64,000 bases of DNA, from the NCBI RefSeq assembly GCF_001999245.1, contig NZ_CP019630.1, positions 1,736,001 through 1,800,000 on the forward strand, given 5' to 3'. The notes under the pieces are model-generated. The model saw only the letters and a list, made by a program, of their open reading frames with translations. It had not been told where the DNA came from and searched no databases. Made by a program: the position numbers and the translations under genes. Origin of the DNA: Roseibium algicola (GTDB taxonomy: Bacteria > Pseudomonadota > Alphaproteobacteria > Rhizobiales > Stappiaceae). Positions 27,483 to 36,307 of the stretch are shown here, one piece after another. Numbering within the stretch: position 1 is the first letter of the stretch; each line of letters opens with the position of its first letter.

Positions 27483-28270
27483 GCCGCTCCCTTTGCTGAT
27501 ATGCCCAATGGAAACCGATCCGGATTGAAGGCTAGCCATTTGGGCGAATATTTTTGGTTCGCCGCAAGATAAACTCTAAATGTGACCTGTAAATCCACTC
27601 TCTTTCAATTCGGGTATAACGAGAAGAGAATTGACGCTTCCCGCAATGCCGTCTCTCTCGAGAGAGACAGACTTGGTTTGCTTTCAGTCATTTCGGCGAT
27701 CGAAGACAACGGATGACTGGCAACGGCTTATCCGCCAAGGGTCAGCAGCGAACTGGCGGCTTGCGTGCTTCGATCGGGTTTAGCTGCGTCCACAAGCGCT
27801 CTCCATTCCAACGACCTTCATCTTACCTGTCTTCTGACGAGTGCTCTGAAAGGTACTTCAGGACGGCAAGTCTGCGGCCCGTGGGCTCGCCTGGCAGGCG
27901 CTGAAATGGTCTGTGTCCCGGCATCGCCGGTGACCCGTTTAAATTCTGAACTAAAAATTCAACTTTTTTAATCCGGACCGGTTCCCTCACCCGCTGCTTT
28001 CGGTGTAAAGATCGATTAGCCAGGGCAGCGACGGTCTTGATGAGGATCGCGCAGACCGCCTCAGCCTTCAAAAAACTCCAGCAGTTCTGAAAGCCAATCG
28101 TGCGTTTCGTGCGTCCCGACAGGACAGCCCTTTTCGCGGATTGATACCCCCATCCGGCTTCGCCGATGCCACCCACGTGCTGCCCTGGAGACAAGTCTTT
28201 AACTCGAATGGCGCGCGGTCGGAGTTCTTTTCCGGAACCAGGCCGCGAGCCGCTACGGGAGAGCGAAGGG
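27483..28270. other. intergenic region upstream of the TonB operon
   Basis: About 790 bp without a supported gene. It contains a perfect 18-bp palindrome (27651-27668) and an AT-rich patch (27937-27972) that could hold the promoter and an iron-responsive operator for the downstream operon, though no consensus Fur, RirA or Irr box can be confirmed. The open frames on either strand lack ribosome sites. Confidence 0.4.
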
Positions 28271-28750
28271 ATGAAGAGATCTTTGGTTTCGGCGCCGGTT
28301 CGGGCGGTTGCGCTCGCCTTGATGCTGAGCAGTCAGTTTGCTGCCGCAGCCAACGCGCAATCGGCGTCTCAGGCAGCGTCCCAAACCGCCTCCAAGACAA
28401 GCGAAGCAATCTCCGTCCAGTTGAACGATGCGGAGACGGTCGACGGGTCCTGCCGGTTGACCTTCGTCATCCGCAACACCTTGCCAACACCCGTCAACGC
28501 CCTTGGCCTCGACCTGGTGATGTTCGACACGTCCGACGGCGTTTCCGGCTATGCGGCGATCGACTTCGGCGATCTCCCCACCGGCAAGACGCGTGTCCGG
28601 CAATATGACGTTGCCAAGGGAGACTGTACCGGCATCTCTCGCGTCCTTGTGAACGAGGTGCGCGCCTGTGACCTTCAGGACACCGCCCAACAGGACTGCC
28701 TGCCGCTGCTGCGGATCGACTCGCGGTCGGAAATCGACCTGATCCTCTGA
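28271..28750 (+). CDS. secreted protein leading the exbBD-tonB operon
   Basis: A 159-residue exported protein with a signal peptide at residues 1 to about 28 (AAAANAQS) and a beta-rich mature domain with paired cysteines (SCRLTFVIRNTLPTPVNALG, GDCTGISRVLVNEVRACDLQ). ATG 28271 has GGGAG nine bases upstream; the longer frame is rejected. It sits 22 bp before exbB and is most likely co-transcribed. I know no function; a periplasmic accessory of the TonB complex is inference from position. Confidence 0.75.
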   Translation: MKRSLVSAPVRAVALALMLSSQFAAAANAQSASQAASQTASKTSEAISVQLNDAETVDGSCRLTFVIRNTLPTPVNALGLDLVMFDTSDGVSGYAAIDFGDLPTGKTRVRQYDVAKGDCTGISRVLVNEVRACDLQDTAQQDCLPLLRIDSRSEIDLIL

Positions 28751-28772
28751 TGAAAACCCAAGCGTGATCAAA

Positions 28773-29486
28773 ATGCCTGATGTCCCTACCGCGGCCCTGC
28801 CGCACTTCCTGTCTCCGTTGACCGGCCTCGTCGATCAGGGCGGCCCGGTGGTGTTGTTCCTGCTTGCCCTTTCCCTGGTGGCGGCAGCGCTGATTGCCGC
28901 CAAGCTGCTGCAGTTCCTGTATCTGGGTGTCGGCCGTTTCGGTACTGCCCGCAAGGCGCTGGACCTTTGGCTGGACGGCCGGCCTCAGGAAGCGAAAACG
29001 ATAGCGTCCGGCGGAAAATCCGTGGTTGCCGACATCATGCTGAAGCTCGTGCAGGGCAGCGCTCGCAGCGACACCAGGACCGAGCTTCTGAAAGAGGACG
29101 TCGAGCGGATCTGCATTCAGCGGATCAACACGCTGAGGGCATACCTTCGCCCGCTCGACATGATCGCGCAGACTGCACCGCTGATCGGCCTTCTGGGGAC
29201 CGTACTCGGCATGATCGAGGCCTTTCAGGCCATGCAGGGCGCCGGCGCGGCGGTGGACCCTTCCGTTCTCGCCGGCGGTATTTGGGTAGCCTTGCTGACG
29301 ACCGCCGTCGGCCTTTCGGTCGCAATACCCGTGTCGGCCATTGTCGGCTGGTTCGACAGCCGTATCGAGGCGGAGCAATCCGAGATGGAAGCGCTGGTCA
29401 CGGCGTTCTTCACCGGGGCGATCGCCGAACGCGGTGCGGCCCGGATCGTGGCCCTGGAGGCTTCGGAGACGAGGCATGCAGTTTAA
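28773..29486 (+). CDS. exbB: MotA/TolQ/ExbB proton channel family protein
   Basis: About 237 residues. An N-terminal helix (VVLFLLALSLVAAALIAAKL) is followed by a cytoplasmic region and two further helices carrying the family signature APLIGLLGTVLGMIEAFQAM and GIWVALLTTAVGLSVAIPVS. ExbB forms the pentameric stator channel around ExbD. ATG 28773 is chosen; a GTG nine bases upstream is possible because neither has a strong ribosome site. Its end overlaps the first exbD by 11 bases. Confidence 0.9.
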   Translation: MPDVPTAALPHFLSPLTGLVDQGGPVVLFLLALSLVAAALIAAKLLQFLYLGVGRFGTARKALDLWLDGRPQEAKTIASGGKSVVADIMLKLVQGSARSDTRTELLKEDVERICIQRINTLRAYLRPLDMIAQTAPLIGLLGTVLGMIEAFQAMQGAGAAVDPSVLAGGIWVALLTTAVGLSVAIPVSAIVGWFDSRIEAEQSEMEALVTAFFTGAIAERGAARIVALEASETRHAV

Positions 29487-29850
29487 AGCAAGAGTGCGGC
29501 GCAAGCCCGTCGGCCTGACCTCGCTGATCGACGTCATCTTCCTGCTGCTGCTGTTCTTCATGCTGGCGTCCAGCTTCACACGGTACCAGTCGCTGGACAT
29601 TTCCAGCGGTGCTGAAGGTGGCGGCGCGGCGGAAAGGCCCGCCTATCTGCGTATTCACACGTCGGAAAAGCTGGACCTGAATGGCCGCCCCCTGATGAAG
29701 GCGGACATGGCGGAACTGTTTTCCGCGCTCAAGGAAAACAGTGTCGTCGCGATCTGGTCCGGCCCGGATGCAAACGTCCAGGACGTGGTTGATGTCATGT
29801 CCGAGGTTCGCAGAAGCGGGCTGAAGAGCGTTCTGGTGACGGGACAATAG
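29476..29850 (+). CDS. exbD: ExbD/TolR family protein (first copy)
   Basis: A 124-residue protein with one N-terminal transmembrane helix. The channel aspartate lies in LTSLIDVIFLLLLFFMLASS, followed by a periplasmic STD-type domain. It starts inside the last codons of exbB, with GGAG seven bases before ATG 29476. Works with ExbB to harness the proton gradient for TonB. Confidence 0.9.
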   Translation: MQFKARVRRKPVGLTSLIDVIFLLLLFFMLASSFTRYQSLDISSGAEGGGAAERPAYLRIHTSEKLDLNGRPLMKADMAELFSALKENSVVAIWSGPDANVQDVVDVMSEVRRSGLKSVLVTGQ

Positions 29851-29858
29851 GTGACCTC

Positions 29859-30257
29859 ATGCGCACGAAATCCCCACAGCGCCGCGAACCGCCGGAAAAC
29901 ACCATTCCGCTGATCAACGTCGTTTTCCTGATGCTGATCTTCTTCCTGTTTGCAGGGTCGGTTGCCCGGGACGATGCCAGGAAAATCGAACCGCCGCTGA
30001 ACATACTGGAAGACGAGACCATCCGGTCCACCGGCGCACTCATTGTTGACCCGCAAGGCCGCACCTTTGCCGGAGAGGCTGAAGTCGACGTTGCCGACTG
30101 GCTTGCGCAGCAGGAAGAGCCAGGCGGCACTGACGGCCCGATCAAGGTGGCTGCGGACGGCACGCTGAAGGCGGACGCCCTGGAAAAGGTGTTGCGCGAG
30201 CTGAAGGATGCCGGACGCACCGACATCGTGCTCATAACAAGAAGAGGCTCTAAGTGA
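29859..30257 (+). CDS. exbD: ExbD/TolR family protein (second copy)
   Basis: A 132-residue paralogue of the preceding gene. The helix reads TIPLINVVFLMLIFFLFAGS; where the first copy has the channel aspartate (SLIDVIF) this one has asparagine (PLINVVF), so the key proton-carrying residue is replaced. The periplasmic domain is intact and ends TDIVLITRRGSK. It overlaps tonB by four bases (GTGA). A dimer of unlike ExbD subunits is plausible. Confidence 0.88.
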   Translation: MRTKSPQRREPPENTIPLINVVFLMLIFFLFAGSVARDDARKIEPPLNILEDETIRSTGALIVDPQGRTFAGEAEVDVADWLAQQEEPGGTDGPIKVAADGTLKADALEKVLRELKDAGRTDIVLITRRGSK

Positions 30258-31375
30258 GTTTCGCGCGTTTCCTGGCTGCCGGGGCCATCCTTTCTCTGGT
30301 GCTGCACGGCACCGGCGCCGCCTTTTTCGCGAAAGATCCGAATGAGATCTCCATTGCAGCTTCTGAAGGCGGCGGCGTTTCGGTGATCGGGTCCATCGAG
30401 GATCTTGTAGCCGGAGCACAAGTGGATGCCGTAGCCGATCCTCAGCCTGTCGAGGACGTGAAGCCGGACGTAGAGCCAATCGAAGAAGTACAGGTGGACA
30501 CCGCAAAGCCCGAGGTGCGGTCCGGCACGCCGGTGAGACCGGTAGAAGTGCAGCCAAGCCCGGCCGTTGCCGAGGCAGTGCCTGACACGCCAGCTTCAGA
30601 ACCTGCTCCGTCCGTTCCGATGGTCGCAAGCGTTACTTCATTGGAACCGGTGAAAGCGCCGGCGACAACGCCGGAGGTGGCGACGGCGTCCGAAACGTTG
30701 CAGGGCAGTGTCACACCGGAACCGGTCAAGCCGCCAGTAGAGCCAGTCGAGCCGGCACCGGAGCAAAAACCTGTCGAAATTGCACGGGTGGAGCCAGCCG
30801 CACCGGTCGAGACTGTTCAGCCGGTGGACCTGCAAACCGAAGTGCAACAGCCTGTTGCCGATCCGCTGGCCGAGGTCACGCAGACACCGAACCGCAAACC
30901 CAAGCCGCCCGTGCGAAATGCGGAAGCCCCCAAGACCGAAGAGCGGGAAAAAGCCAGGAAGGTTGTGAAAGCGCAGAGGAAGGGTGTGGAAACCAGCGCC
31001 CGAAAGGGTGGTGAACGCGTCACCAGCCAGAACGCAAAATCCAACACCAATGGCCGGGCGAATGCCCGTACCAATGATGGCGGCACCAGAGCAACGTCCA
31101 ACTATCAGGGCAAGGTGGTGGCCAAACTGCGCCGCGCAAAACGTTATCCCCGTGAAGCGAAACGTCAGAGACTGGAGGGAACGGTGAGTGTCGGCTTCAC
31201 GATTTCATCCAACGGTGCTGTTTCCGGTATTCGCGTGACCCGGTCTTCCGGGCACCCGGTGCTGGACCAGGCCGCGCTCGACATGGTGCGCAGGGCTTCG
31301 CCCATGCCCAAGTTTCCGGGTGATATTCGTGTTGCGCGCATGAACATGCAGGTGCCAGTCCGCTTCGACCACTAA
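30254..31375 (+). CDS. tonB: TonB family energy transducer
   Basis: A 373-residue protein starting at GTG 30254. A single N-terminal anchor (about residues 5-25) lacks the classical SHLS motif but has VLHGTG. Residues about 55-230 are a long proline/valine/glutamate-rich spacer with many EPVKP-type repeats; a basic stretch follows; the C-terminal TonB domain has KRYPREAKRQRLEGTVSVGF and SSGHPVLDQAALDMVRRASP. It connects the inner-membrane motor to outer-membrane receptors. No receptor gene is adjacent, so its substrate cannot be inferred. Confidence 0.92.
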   Translation: MSFARFLAAGAILSLVLHGTGAAFFAKDPNEISIAASEGGGVSVIGSIEDLVAGAQVDAVADPQPVEDVKPDVEPIEEVQVDTAKPEVRSGTPVRPVEVQPSPAVAEAVPDTPASEPAPSVPMVASVTSLEPVKAPATTPEVATASETLQGSVTPEPVKPPVEPVEPAPEQKPVEIARVEPAAPVETVQPVDLQTEVQQPVADPLAEVTQTPNRKPKPPVRNAEAPKTEEREKARKVVKAQRKGVETSARKGGERVTSQNAKSNTNGRANARTNDGGTRATSNYQGKVVAKLRRAKRYPREAKRQRLEGTVSVGFTISSNGAVSGIRVTRSSGHPVLDQAALDMVRRASPMPKFPGDIRVARMNMQVPVRFDH

Positions 31376-31410
31376 CACGCCGAACCAAAACGAGGGCAAG
31401 GCGAGCACCG

Positions 31411-32475
31411 TCAAGCAGCAGGGGTCTGCCGGTAGCTCTGCTCCAGTTCGATCAGGCGTTGCTTGCGCCAGAGCCCCCCACCATACCCGGTGAGGGAGCC
31501 GTCCGCGCCGATCACCCTGTGGCACGGCACGACGAGAGCCAGTTGGTTGGCCCCGTTGGCCCGGGCAACCGCCCGCACAGCTTCCGGCCTCCCCAGCGCC
31601 CTTGCCAGTTCGGAATAGCTGCGGGTCTCGCCAGGCGGAATGGTCAGCAGCTCGCGCCAGACATCCCGCGTGAAGGCAGAACCGTGAAGGGCAAGCCTTG
31701 TCTGGAATTGGCCGCCGGTTCCGGCAAAGAAACGATCGAGTTCTCCCTGGATCTGGTCGGTGACCTCCGTTCGCCCAAAGCCGATCTCACCCTTGGCGTA
31801 GGTCTGCAGCTTCCTGAACTCTGTCGGAAAGGCCTTTCGGTCGAGAAATTCCAACAGATGCAGCTGGGTCCTGTCGGTGACGGCAATCAGCGGACCGAGC
31901 GGCGATGCCACCCAGTCGGCGAAAAGCAGGGGCTTGGCGGAAAAGACCCCAGGAGACTGGCCAAGAATCCTGGCAAAGGCTTCGCGAAACGCGCTCGGCG
32001 AGTCGAACCCGGCCGTGATCTGCGCATCGATCACCTTGCCGCCGTCGGCAAGTGTCGAGAACCCTTCCTGCAGGCGCCGCTGGCGCGCCATTTCCAGAAA
32101 GGTCATGCCGAAATGCCGCTTGAAGGCCCGGCGCACCGTTGAGGTGTCGAACCCCATGCGCACGAGATCCGGTTCGCCCCAGCGGTAGGATGGACGCTTT
32201 TCCAGTGCCTCGATCAACGGCTTCACCACCGGGTCGGCAGTGGCCTCCGGCGTGGTTGGACGGCAGCGCTTGCAAGGGCGGAAACCGGCGTCAAAACATT
32301 CGGACACGGTGTCATAGAAGGTGCAGTTCTCCCGCTTCGGCTTGCGCGCCGGACAGGTTAGCCGGCAGAAAATCCCGGTAGAAGCTACACAGACAAAAAC
32401 GCGTCCGTCGTAGGACGGATCACGGTTCAGAAGCGCTTCATAGAGCATGTCGAAACTGGGTCGGGTCATAAGCAT
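31411..32475 (-). CDS. ada: bifunctional DNA-repair methyltransferase/transcription activator Ada
   Basis: A 354-residue protein. The N-terminal zinc domain has the four-cysteine pattern CRLTCPARKPKRENC then GFRPCKRCRP, which accepts methyl groups from phosphotriesters. An AraC-like helix-turn-helix follows (about residues 85-185). The C-terminal O6-methylguanine methyltransferase domain has the acceptor cysteine in VVPCHRVIGADGSLTGYGGG. Full-length and all key residues present. An 11-bp inverted repeat spans both candidate start codons (see findings). Confidence 0.95.
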   Translation of the reverse strand: MLMTRPSFDMLYEALLNRDPSYDGRVFVCVASTGIFCRLTCPARKPKRENCTFYDTVSECFDAGFRPCKRCRPTTPEATADPVVKPLIEALEKRPSYRWGEPDLVRMGFDTSTVRRAFKRHFGMTFLEMARQRRLQEGFSTLADGGKVIDAQITAGFDSPSAFREAFARILGQSPGVFSAKPLLFADWVASPLGPLIAVTDRTQLHLLEFLDRKAFPTEFRKLQTYAKGEIGFGRTEVTDQIQGELDRFFAGTGGQFQTRLALHGSAFTRDVWRELLTIPPGETRSYSELARALGRPEAVRAVARANGANQLALVVPCHRVIGADGSLTGYGGGLWRKQRLIELEQSYRQTPAA

Positions 32476-32484
32476 GACCCGACC
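32459..32484. promoter_or_regulatory. perfect 11-bp inverted repeat across the ada start codons
   Basis: GGTCGGGTCAT and ATGACCCGACC are separated by four bases. On the ada transcript the two arms contain both in-frame ATGs (32475 and 32469), with the ribosome site at the outer base. It could be a protein operator or an mRNA hairpin that hides the start. Confidence 0.5.
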
Positions 32485-32566
32485 TTACGCCCGGCGAGAA
32501 TTCACTGCAGCCGGAAATCGGGCGTTAATTTCATTCCATCGGTTAGCGCCGGAAAACCAACCTTTC

Positions 32567-33097
32567 CGTCGTCATCCTGGCAAGCGTCAGCGCGAGCCGG
32601 GATCGGAGAGCCACCGGCGGTCGGCGTGGGCACGCGTTCAAAAGGCAAGGCGCGGGCGCTCCGATCCCGGATCTCCGTTTCACTGCGTCCGGGATGACCA
32701 ACTGAGAGGAGAGAAGTCACGCGGCCAGATATTTCGTGAAACACCATGGCAAACCCACTCCATCGTCATCCCGGCCAAGCGCAGCGCGAGCCGGGATCGG
32801 AGAGCCACCGGCGGTCGGTGTGAGCACACGTGCAAAAGGCAAGGCACGGGCGCCCCGATCCCGGATCTCCGTTTCACTGCGTCCGGGATGACCAACTGAG
32901 AGGAGAGAAGTCACGCGGCCAGATATTTCGTGAAACACCATGGCAAACCCACTCCATCGTCATCCCGGCCAAGCGCAGCGCGAGCCGGGATCGGAGAGCC
33001 ACCGGCGGTCGGTGTGAGCACACGTGCAAAAGGCAAGGCACGGGCGCCCCGATCCCGGATCTCCGTTTCACTGCGTCCGGGATGACCAACCGAGAGG
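32567..33097. repeat. 194-bp tandem repeat, 2.7 copies, each with a long imperfect palindrome
   Basis: Three successive copies start at 32567, 32761 and 32955, exactly 194 bases apart; the third is cut short near 33097. Copies 2 and 3 are almost identical, copy 1 differs at several positions in its first 130 bases. Each copy contains arms beginning GTCATCCCGG and ending CCGGGATGAC (about 36 bp each, imperfect inverted repeats). Open frames crossing the array on both strands are by-products of the repeat. A partial copy of one arm recurs at 49552-49588, so it is a dispersed extragenic element. Confidence 0.85.
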
Positions 33098-33110
33098 TAA
33101 AAAACTGGTC

Positions 33111-33920
33111 TTACCGGTAAACCTCGCTCTCACCGGGGAAGCTGCGGTCCTTGACCTCTTCCGAATAGGCTTTCACCGCTGCCTCGATCTGGCCGCCAAG
33201 ATTGCCGTAGACCTTGACGAATTTCGGTGGCGTCGGATTAAGGCCGAGCATGTCCTCCAGCACCAGGATCTGACCGTCGCACTCCGCGGACGCTCCGATT
33301 CCGATGGTCGGTATCGCGATCTGTTTGGTGATCCTCGCCGCCAGCGGCTCGACCATACCTTCCAGAACCAGCGCGAAAGCACCGGCCTCGGCAACGGCCT
33401 TTGCGTCTTCCTCGTGGCTGGCCCAGCTGTCCTCGTCGCGCCCTTGCGTCTTGAAACCGCCCATGACGTTGACCGATTGCGGCGTCAGACCGATGTGGGC
33501 CATCACCGGAATGCCTCGCTCGCTCAGGAAGCGGATGGTTTCGGCCATGCGCGCACCCCCTTCAAGCTTGACGGCCCCGCACTGGGTTTCCTTCATCACG
33601 CGGGCAGCGTTGCGGAAGGCCACCGACGGGCTTTCCTCATAGGTGCCAAACGGCATGTCGACCACCACCAGCGCCCGGCTGGTGCCGCGTACCACGGCCT
33701 TGCCGTGCATGATCATCAGTTCCAGCGAGACACCGACGGTGGATTCCATGCCGTGCATGACCATGCCGAGGCTGTCACCCACCAGGATGAAATCGGCGTA
33801 TTTGTCGACGATGGCCGCCGTATGCGCGTGATAGGAGGTCAGCGAGACGATGGGATCACCGCCCTTGCGGCGGGTGATCTGCGGGGCCGTGATGCGGCGA
33901 ACGGGTTTCTGGGTGCTCAT
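33111..33920 (-). CDS. panB: 3-methyl-2-oxobutanoate hydroxymethyltransferase
   Basis: A 269-residue PanB. Signatures include [46 protein letters not shown] and a [20 protein letters not shown] block with metal- and substrate-binding residues. It adds a hydroxymethyl group from methylene-THF to ketoisovalerate, the first step of pantothenate synthesis. It is 36 bp downstream of panC on the same strand, forming a two-gene operon. Confidence 0.97.
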   Translation of the reverse strand: MSTQKPVRRITAPQITRRKGGDPIVSLTSYHAHTAAIVDKYADFILVGDSLGMVMHGMESTVGVSLELMIMHGKAVVRGTSRALVVVDMPFGTYEESPSVAFRNAARVMKETQCGAVKLEGGARMAETIRFLSERGIPVMAHIGLTPQSVNVMGGFKTQGRDEDSWASHEEDAKAVAEAGAFALVLEGMVEPLAARITKQIAIPTIGIGASAECDGQILVLEDMLGLNPTPPKFVKVYGNLGGQIEAAVKAYSEEVKDRSFPGESEVYR

Positions 33921-33956
33921 GCGGCGTCCTTTCGATAAGGGGCTTGAGACGGATTG

Positions 33957-34808
33957 TCAGGCGGCAGGTGCAATCACCCGCTGGTCGATCAGGAGAACAG
34001 TGCCGAAGCGCACGGCCAGCAGCACCACGGCCGGGCGGTCAAGCATGCCGGAAAGCTCTTCAAGGGTTTCCGCATCGCGAATGTCGACGCTTTCCACCTT
34101 TCCCGAGGGCGCTTCGGCAAGGCTTTTGCGGACAGCAGCTTCCAGCACCGAAATTGCCGGGGCCGATTTCGCGAGTTCCTCCGCAGCGCTGAGCGACCGG
34201 CTGAGCTGGACAGCGTCGGCCCGGTGCGCCGCCGTCAGGCGAACGTTGCGCGACGACATCGCGAGCCCATCTGCCTCACGCACCGTCTTGTGCGGCACGA
34301 TTTCCAGCGGCATGTCGAGATCACGGACCATCTGCCGGATCAAGGTCAGCTGCTGATAGTCCTTTTCGCCGAAGACAGCGAAATCCGGCGTGACAATGTT
34401 GAAGAGCTTGGTGACGACCGTAGAGACACCCCGGAAATGACCAGGCCTGAGAGCGCCCTGCAAAATGGCGGAGAGGCCCGGAACCTCGACGAAGGTATCT
34501 CCGCCGACGCCGTACATTTCCTCAACGCTCGGCAGAAACACGGCGTCGGTGCCTTCCGCCTCCAGAAGCGCCAGATCACGCGCTTCATCACGCGGATAGG
34601 TCGACAGATCCTCATTGGCGCCAAACTGGGTGGGGTTGACGAAAATGGTGGCAACCACGCGGCCTGCCTTTTGCCGCGCCATGCGCACGAGGCCGAGATG
34701 GCCCTCATGCAGATAGCCCATTGTCGGCACCACCCCGACGGTTTCACCCGCGCGTTTCCAGCCTCGCACAGCTTCGCGCATCTCCGCCTTCGTCCGGCAG
34801 ATGATCAT
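33957..34808 (-). CDS. panC: pantothenate synthetase
   Basis: A 283-residue PanC. It has the ATP-binding HIGH-like site VPTMGYLHEGHLGLVRMA, IFVNPTQFGANEDLSTYPR, FGEKDYQQLTLIRQMV and the KMSKS-like MSSRNVRL. It ligates pantoate to beta-alanine. ATG 34808 lies nine bases after GGAGG and gives the canonical 283-residue length. The in-frame ATG at 34817 abuts the ribosome site, and the longer frame to 34934 is rejected. Confidence 0.96.
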   Translation of the reverse strand: MIICRTKAEMREAVRGWKRAGETVGVVPTMGYLHEGHLGLVRMARQKAGRVVATIFVNPTQFGANEDLSTYPRDEARDLALLEAEGTDAVFLPSVEEMYGVGGDTFVEVPGLSAILQGALRPGHFRGVSTVVTKLFNIVTPDFAVFGEKDYQQLTLIRQMVRDLDMPLEIVPHKTVREADGLAMSSRNVRLTAAHRADAVQLSRSLSAAEELAKSAPAISVLEAAVRKSLAEAPSGKVESVDIRDAETLEELSGMLDRPAVVLLAVRFGTVLLIDQRVIAPAA

Positions 34809-35074
34809 CTGTTTCATCCTCCCGCGACCCCGTTTCCCGCCCGGGGTTTCTTTTCGCAGGTGCAGCATAGTGACGGCGAAACGAAAGTCCAGTGGGCAAA
34901 GAGGGGAACAGACCTTGCCAGGTGCCGCCTCCATGTCGTTTGGTGCATGCTGGATCCGCAGGCTGGGGAAGTCGATGGAACCTGTCCGAACAAGAATAAT
35001 AGCCGGCTCGCAAAGACCGGTTAAACGAGCAGTATTGTCAGGAGAGAAAAATAAAGAACCGCCTGAACCGACTG

Positions 35075-36274
35075 GTGATCTATTTTCCTGGCTATGATTT
35101 GCGTCCGGCCCGTTACTGCTTCCCGTTGCTCCGCAAGGAGTTCGACACCCTCCTGAAGATCCGGAAGGTGAACGGTGCCCTTTCCCAGCTCACCGAAGGT
35201 CTTGATCCCGGCGGCACCACGGCCAGTTGGAGCGGGCATGTCGACTGGCCGGACAGCCGTGTCGAGACAACGTTTGTGCAGCTTGGCTGGCGGGACGTCA
35301 TCAAGGCCGATTTTCGGCGCTCCTGGCCACGCACGATTGCAGATGCCATCCGGTCCTTCATGATGATCGCCCAGGCGGGCGGATATCGGGCTGCATTGAA
35401 AAGCAACTGGGCGCATGGGGTCTTCTGTCTTTATCCCCCCGTTGGACTGCTTCTCTATTTCCTGGCCAGCCTGTTGCCACCCATTCTTCTGGCACCGGTC
35501 ATTCTGCGCAATGTGGGCGCGGCGGTTCGGCAAGGCCATGCCGAAGAAATCGCCTGGTCCGTGTTGCTGGGAGGCAGCGCGGCGTGGATGCTCGCGGTTT
35601 ACCTGCTCATGACCTGGCTGGAACCCAGGTCCTACTTCCGGTACCTGGTCAACAGCTGGCACTTCATGGCCCGGCTTGCCCGTAACGACCACCCCGAGAT
35701 GCTTGCCCGTATCGAAGAAAGCGCCGACCTCATCGTTGCCGCGGCCGCGGAAGCGGACGAAGATACGGACCTGGTGTTCGTGTCGCACAGCTGCGGCACG
35801 TTCGTGGCGATCTACATTCTTGCCGCTGTCCTGCGCCGGCAGCCGGATATCGTTCGACGCCCCGGCGGCTTCTCTTTTGTCACGATGGGACCGGCGTTCG
35901 ATTGCCTCGGCGGGTTCGGGGCGCAAGACGGCTTTGGTGATGCCATGACGGCGGTGGCACGGTCCGGTGTCGACTGGACGGATCTTTACGGCCCGCATGA
36001 CCCGCTTTGCGGTGGCCGCACCACGCCTGTGGCGCGTTATGCGCAGCCGAACAAATCGGGCGAGACGTTGCCGGAACCCAGACGGTACAGCGTGTGCATT
36101 CCGGACCGAATGACCGCAAAGAGGTTTCGCTACCTGCGCTTTCGCTTCTTTGCGCTTCACTTCAATTACTTTTTCGCCTCGGTGCGTCCGGGTCTCTTCG
36201 ACTTCTACCGCCTGACCCTTGGCCCCAAACGGGCCGTGGACCAGCTCAAGGCCTGGGACAACGGGCGGGATTAG
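35075..36274 (+). CDS. membrane-associated serine-hydrolase-like protein
   Basis: A protein of about 399 residues beginning VIYFPGYDLRPARYCFPLL. The motif VFVSHSCGTFVAIYI (G replaced by S-H-S-C-G at the nucleophile elbow) suggests an alpha/beta-hydrolase-like fold, with two transmembrane helices around residues 113-160. An acid/histidine pair may lie in DLYGPHDPLCGG. GTG 35075 has no ribosome site; a perfect AGGAG at 35040-35044 instead points to ATA 35051 as a possible start (see findings). Divergent from panC. Function unknown. Confidence 0.7.
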   Translation: MIYFPGYDLRPARYCFPLLRKEFDTLLKIRKVNGALSQLTEGLDPGGTTASWSGHVDWPDSRVETTFVQLGWRDVIKADFRRSWPRTIADAIRSFMMIAQAGGYRAALKSNWAHGVFCLYPPVGLLLYFLASLLPPILLAPVILRNVGAAVRQGHAEEIAWSVLLGGSAAWMLAVYLLMTWLEPRSYFRYLVNSWHFMARLARNDHPEMLARIEESADLIVAAAAEADEDTDLVFVSHSCGTFVAIYILAAVLRRQPDIVRRPGGFSFVTMGPAFDCLGGFGAQDGFGDAMTAVARSGVDWTDLYGPHDPLCGGRTTPVARYAQPNKSGETLPEPRRYSVCIPDRMTAKRFRYLRFRFFALHFNYFFASVRPGLFDFYRLTLGPKRAVDQLKAWDNGRD

Positions 36275-36307
36275 TGGGCGACGCGATCTCCCGAGAGCTA
36301 TCCAAAC

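Noticed and set aside
27823..28194. 123-codon minus-strand frame upstream of the TonB operon
   Set aside because: No ribosome site, no domain, and it overlaps the probable promoter region.
32502..33089. Several 70-95-codon frames on both strands in the repeat array
   Set aside because: They are identical between copies because the DNA is repeated, have no ribosome sites and translate low-complexity Arg/Pro-rich sequence.
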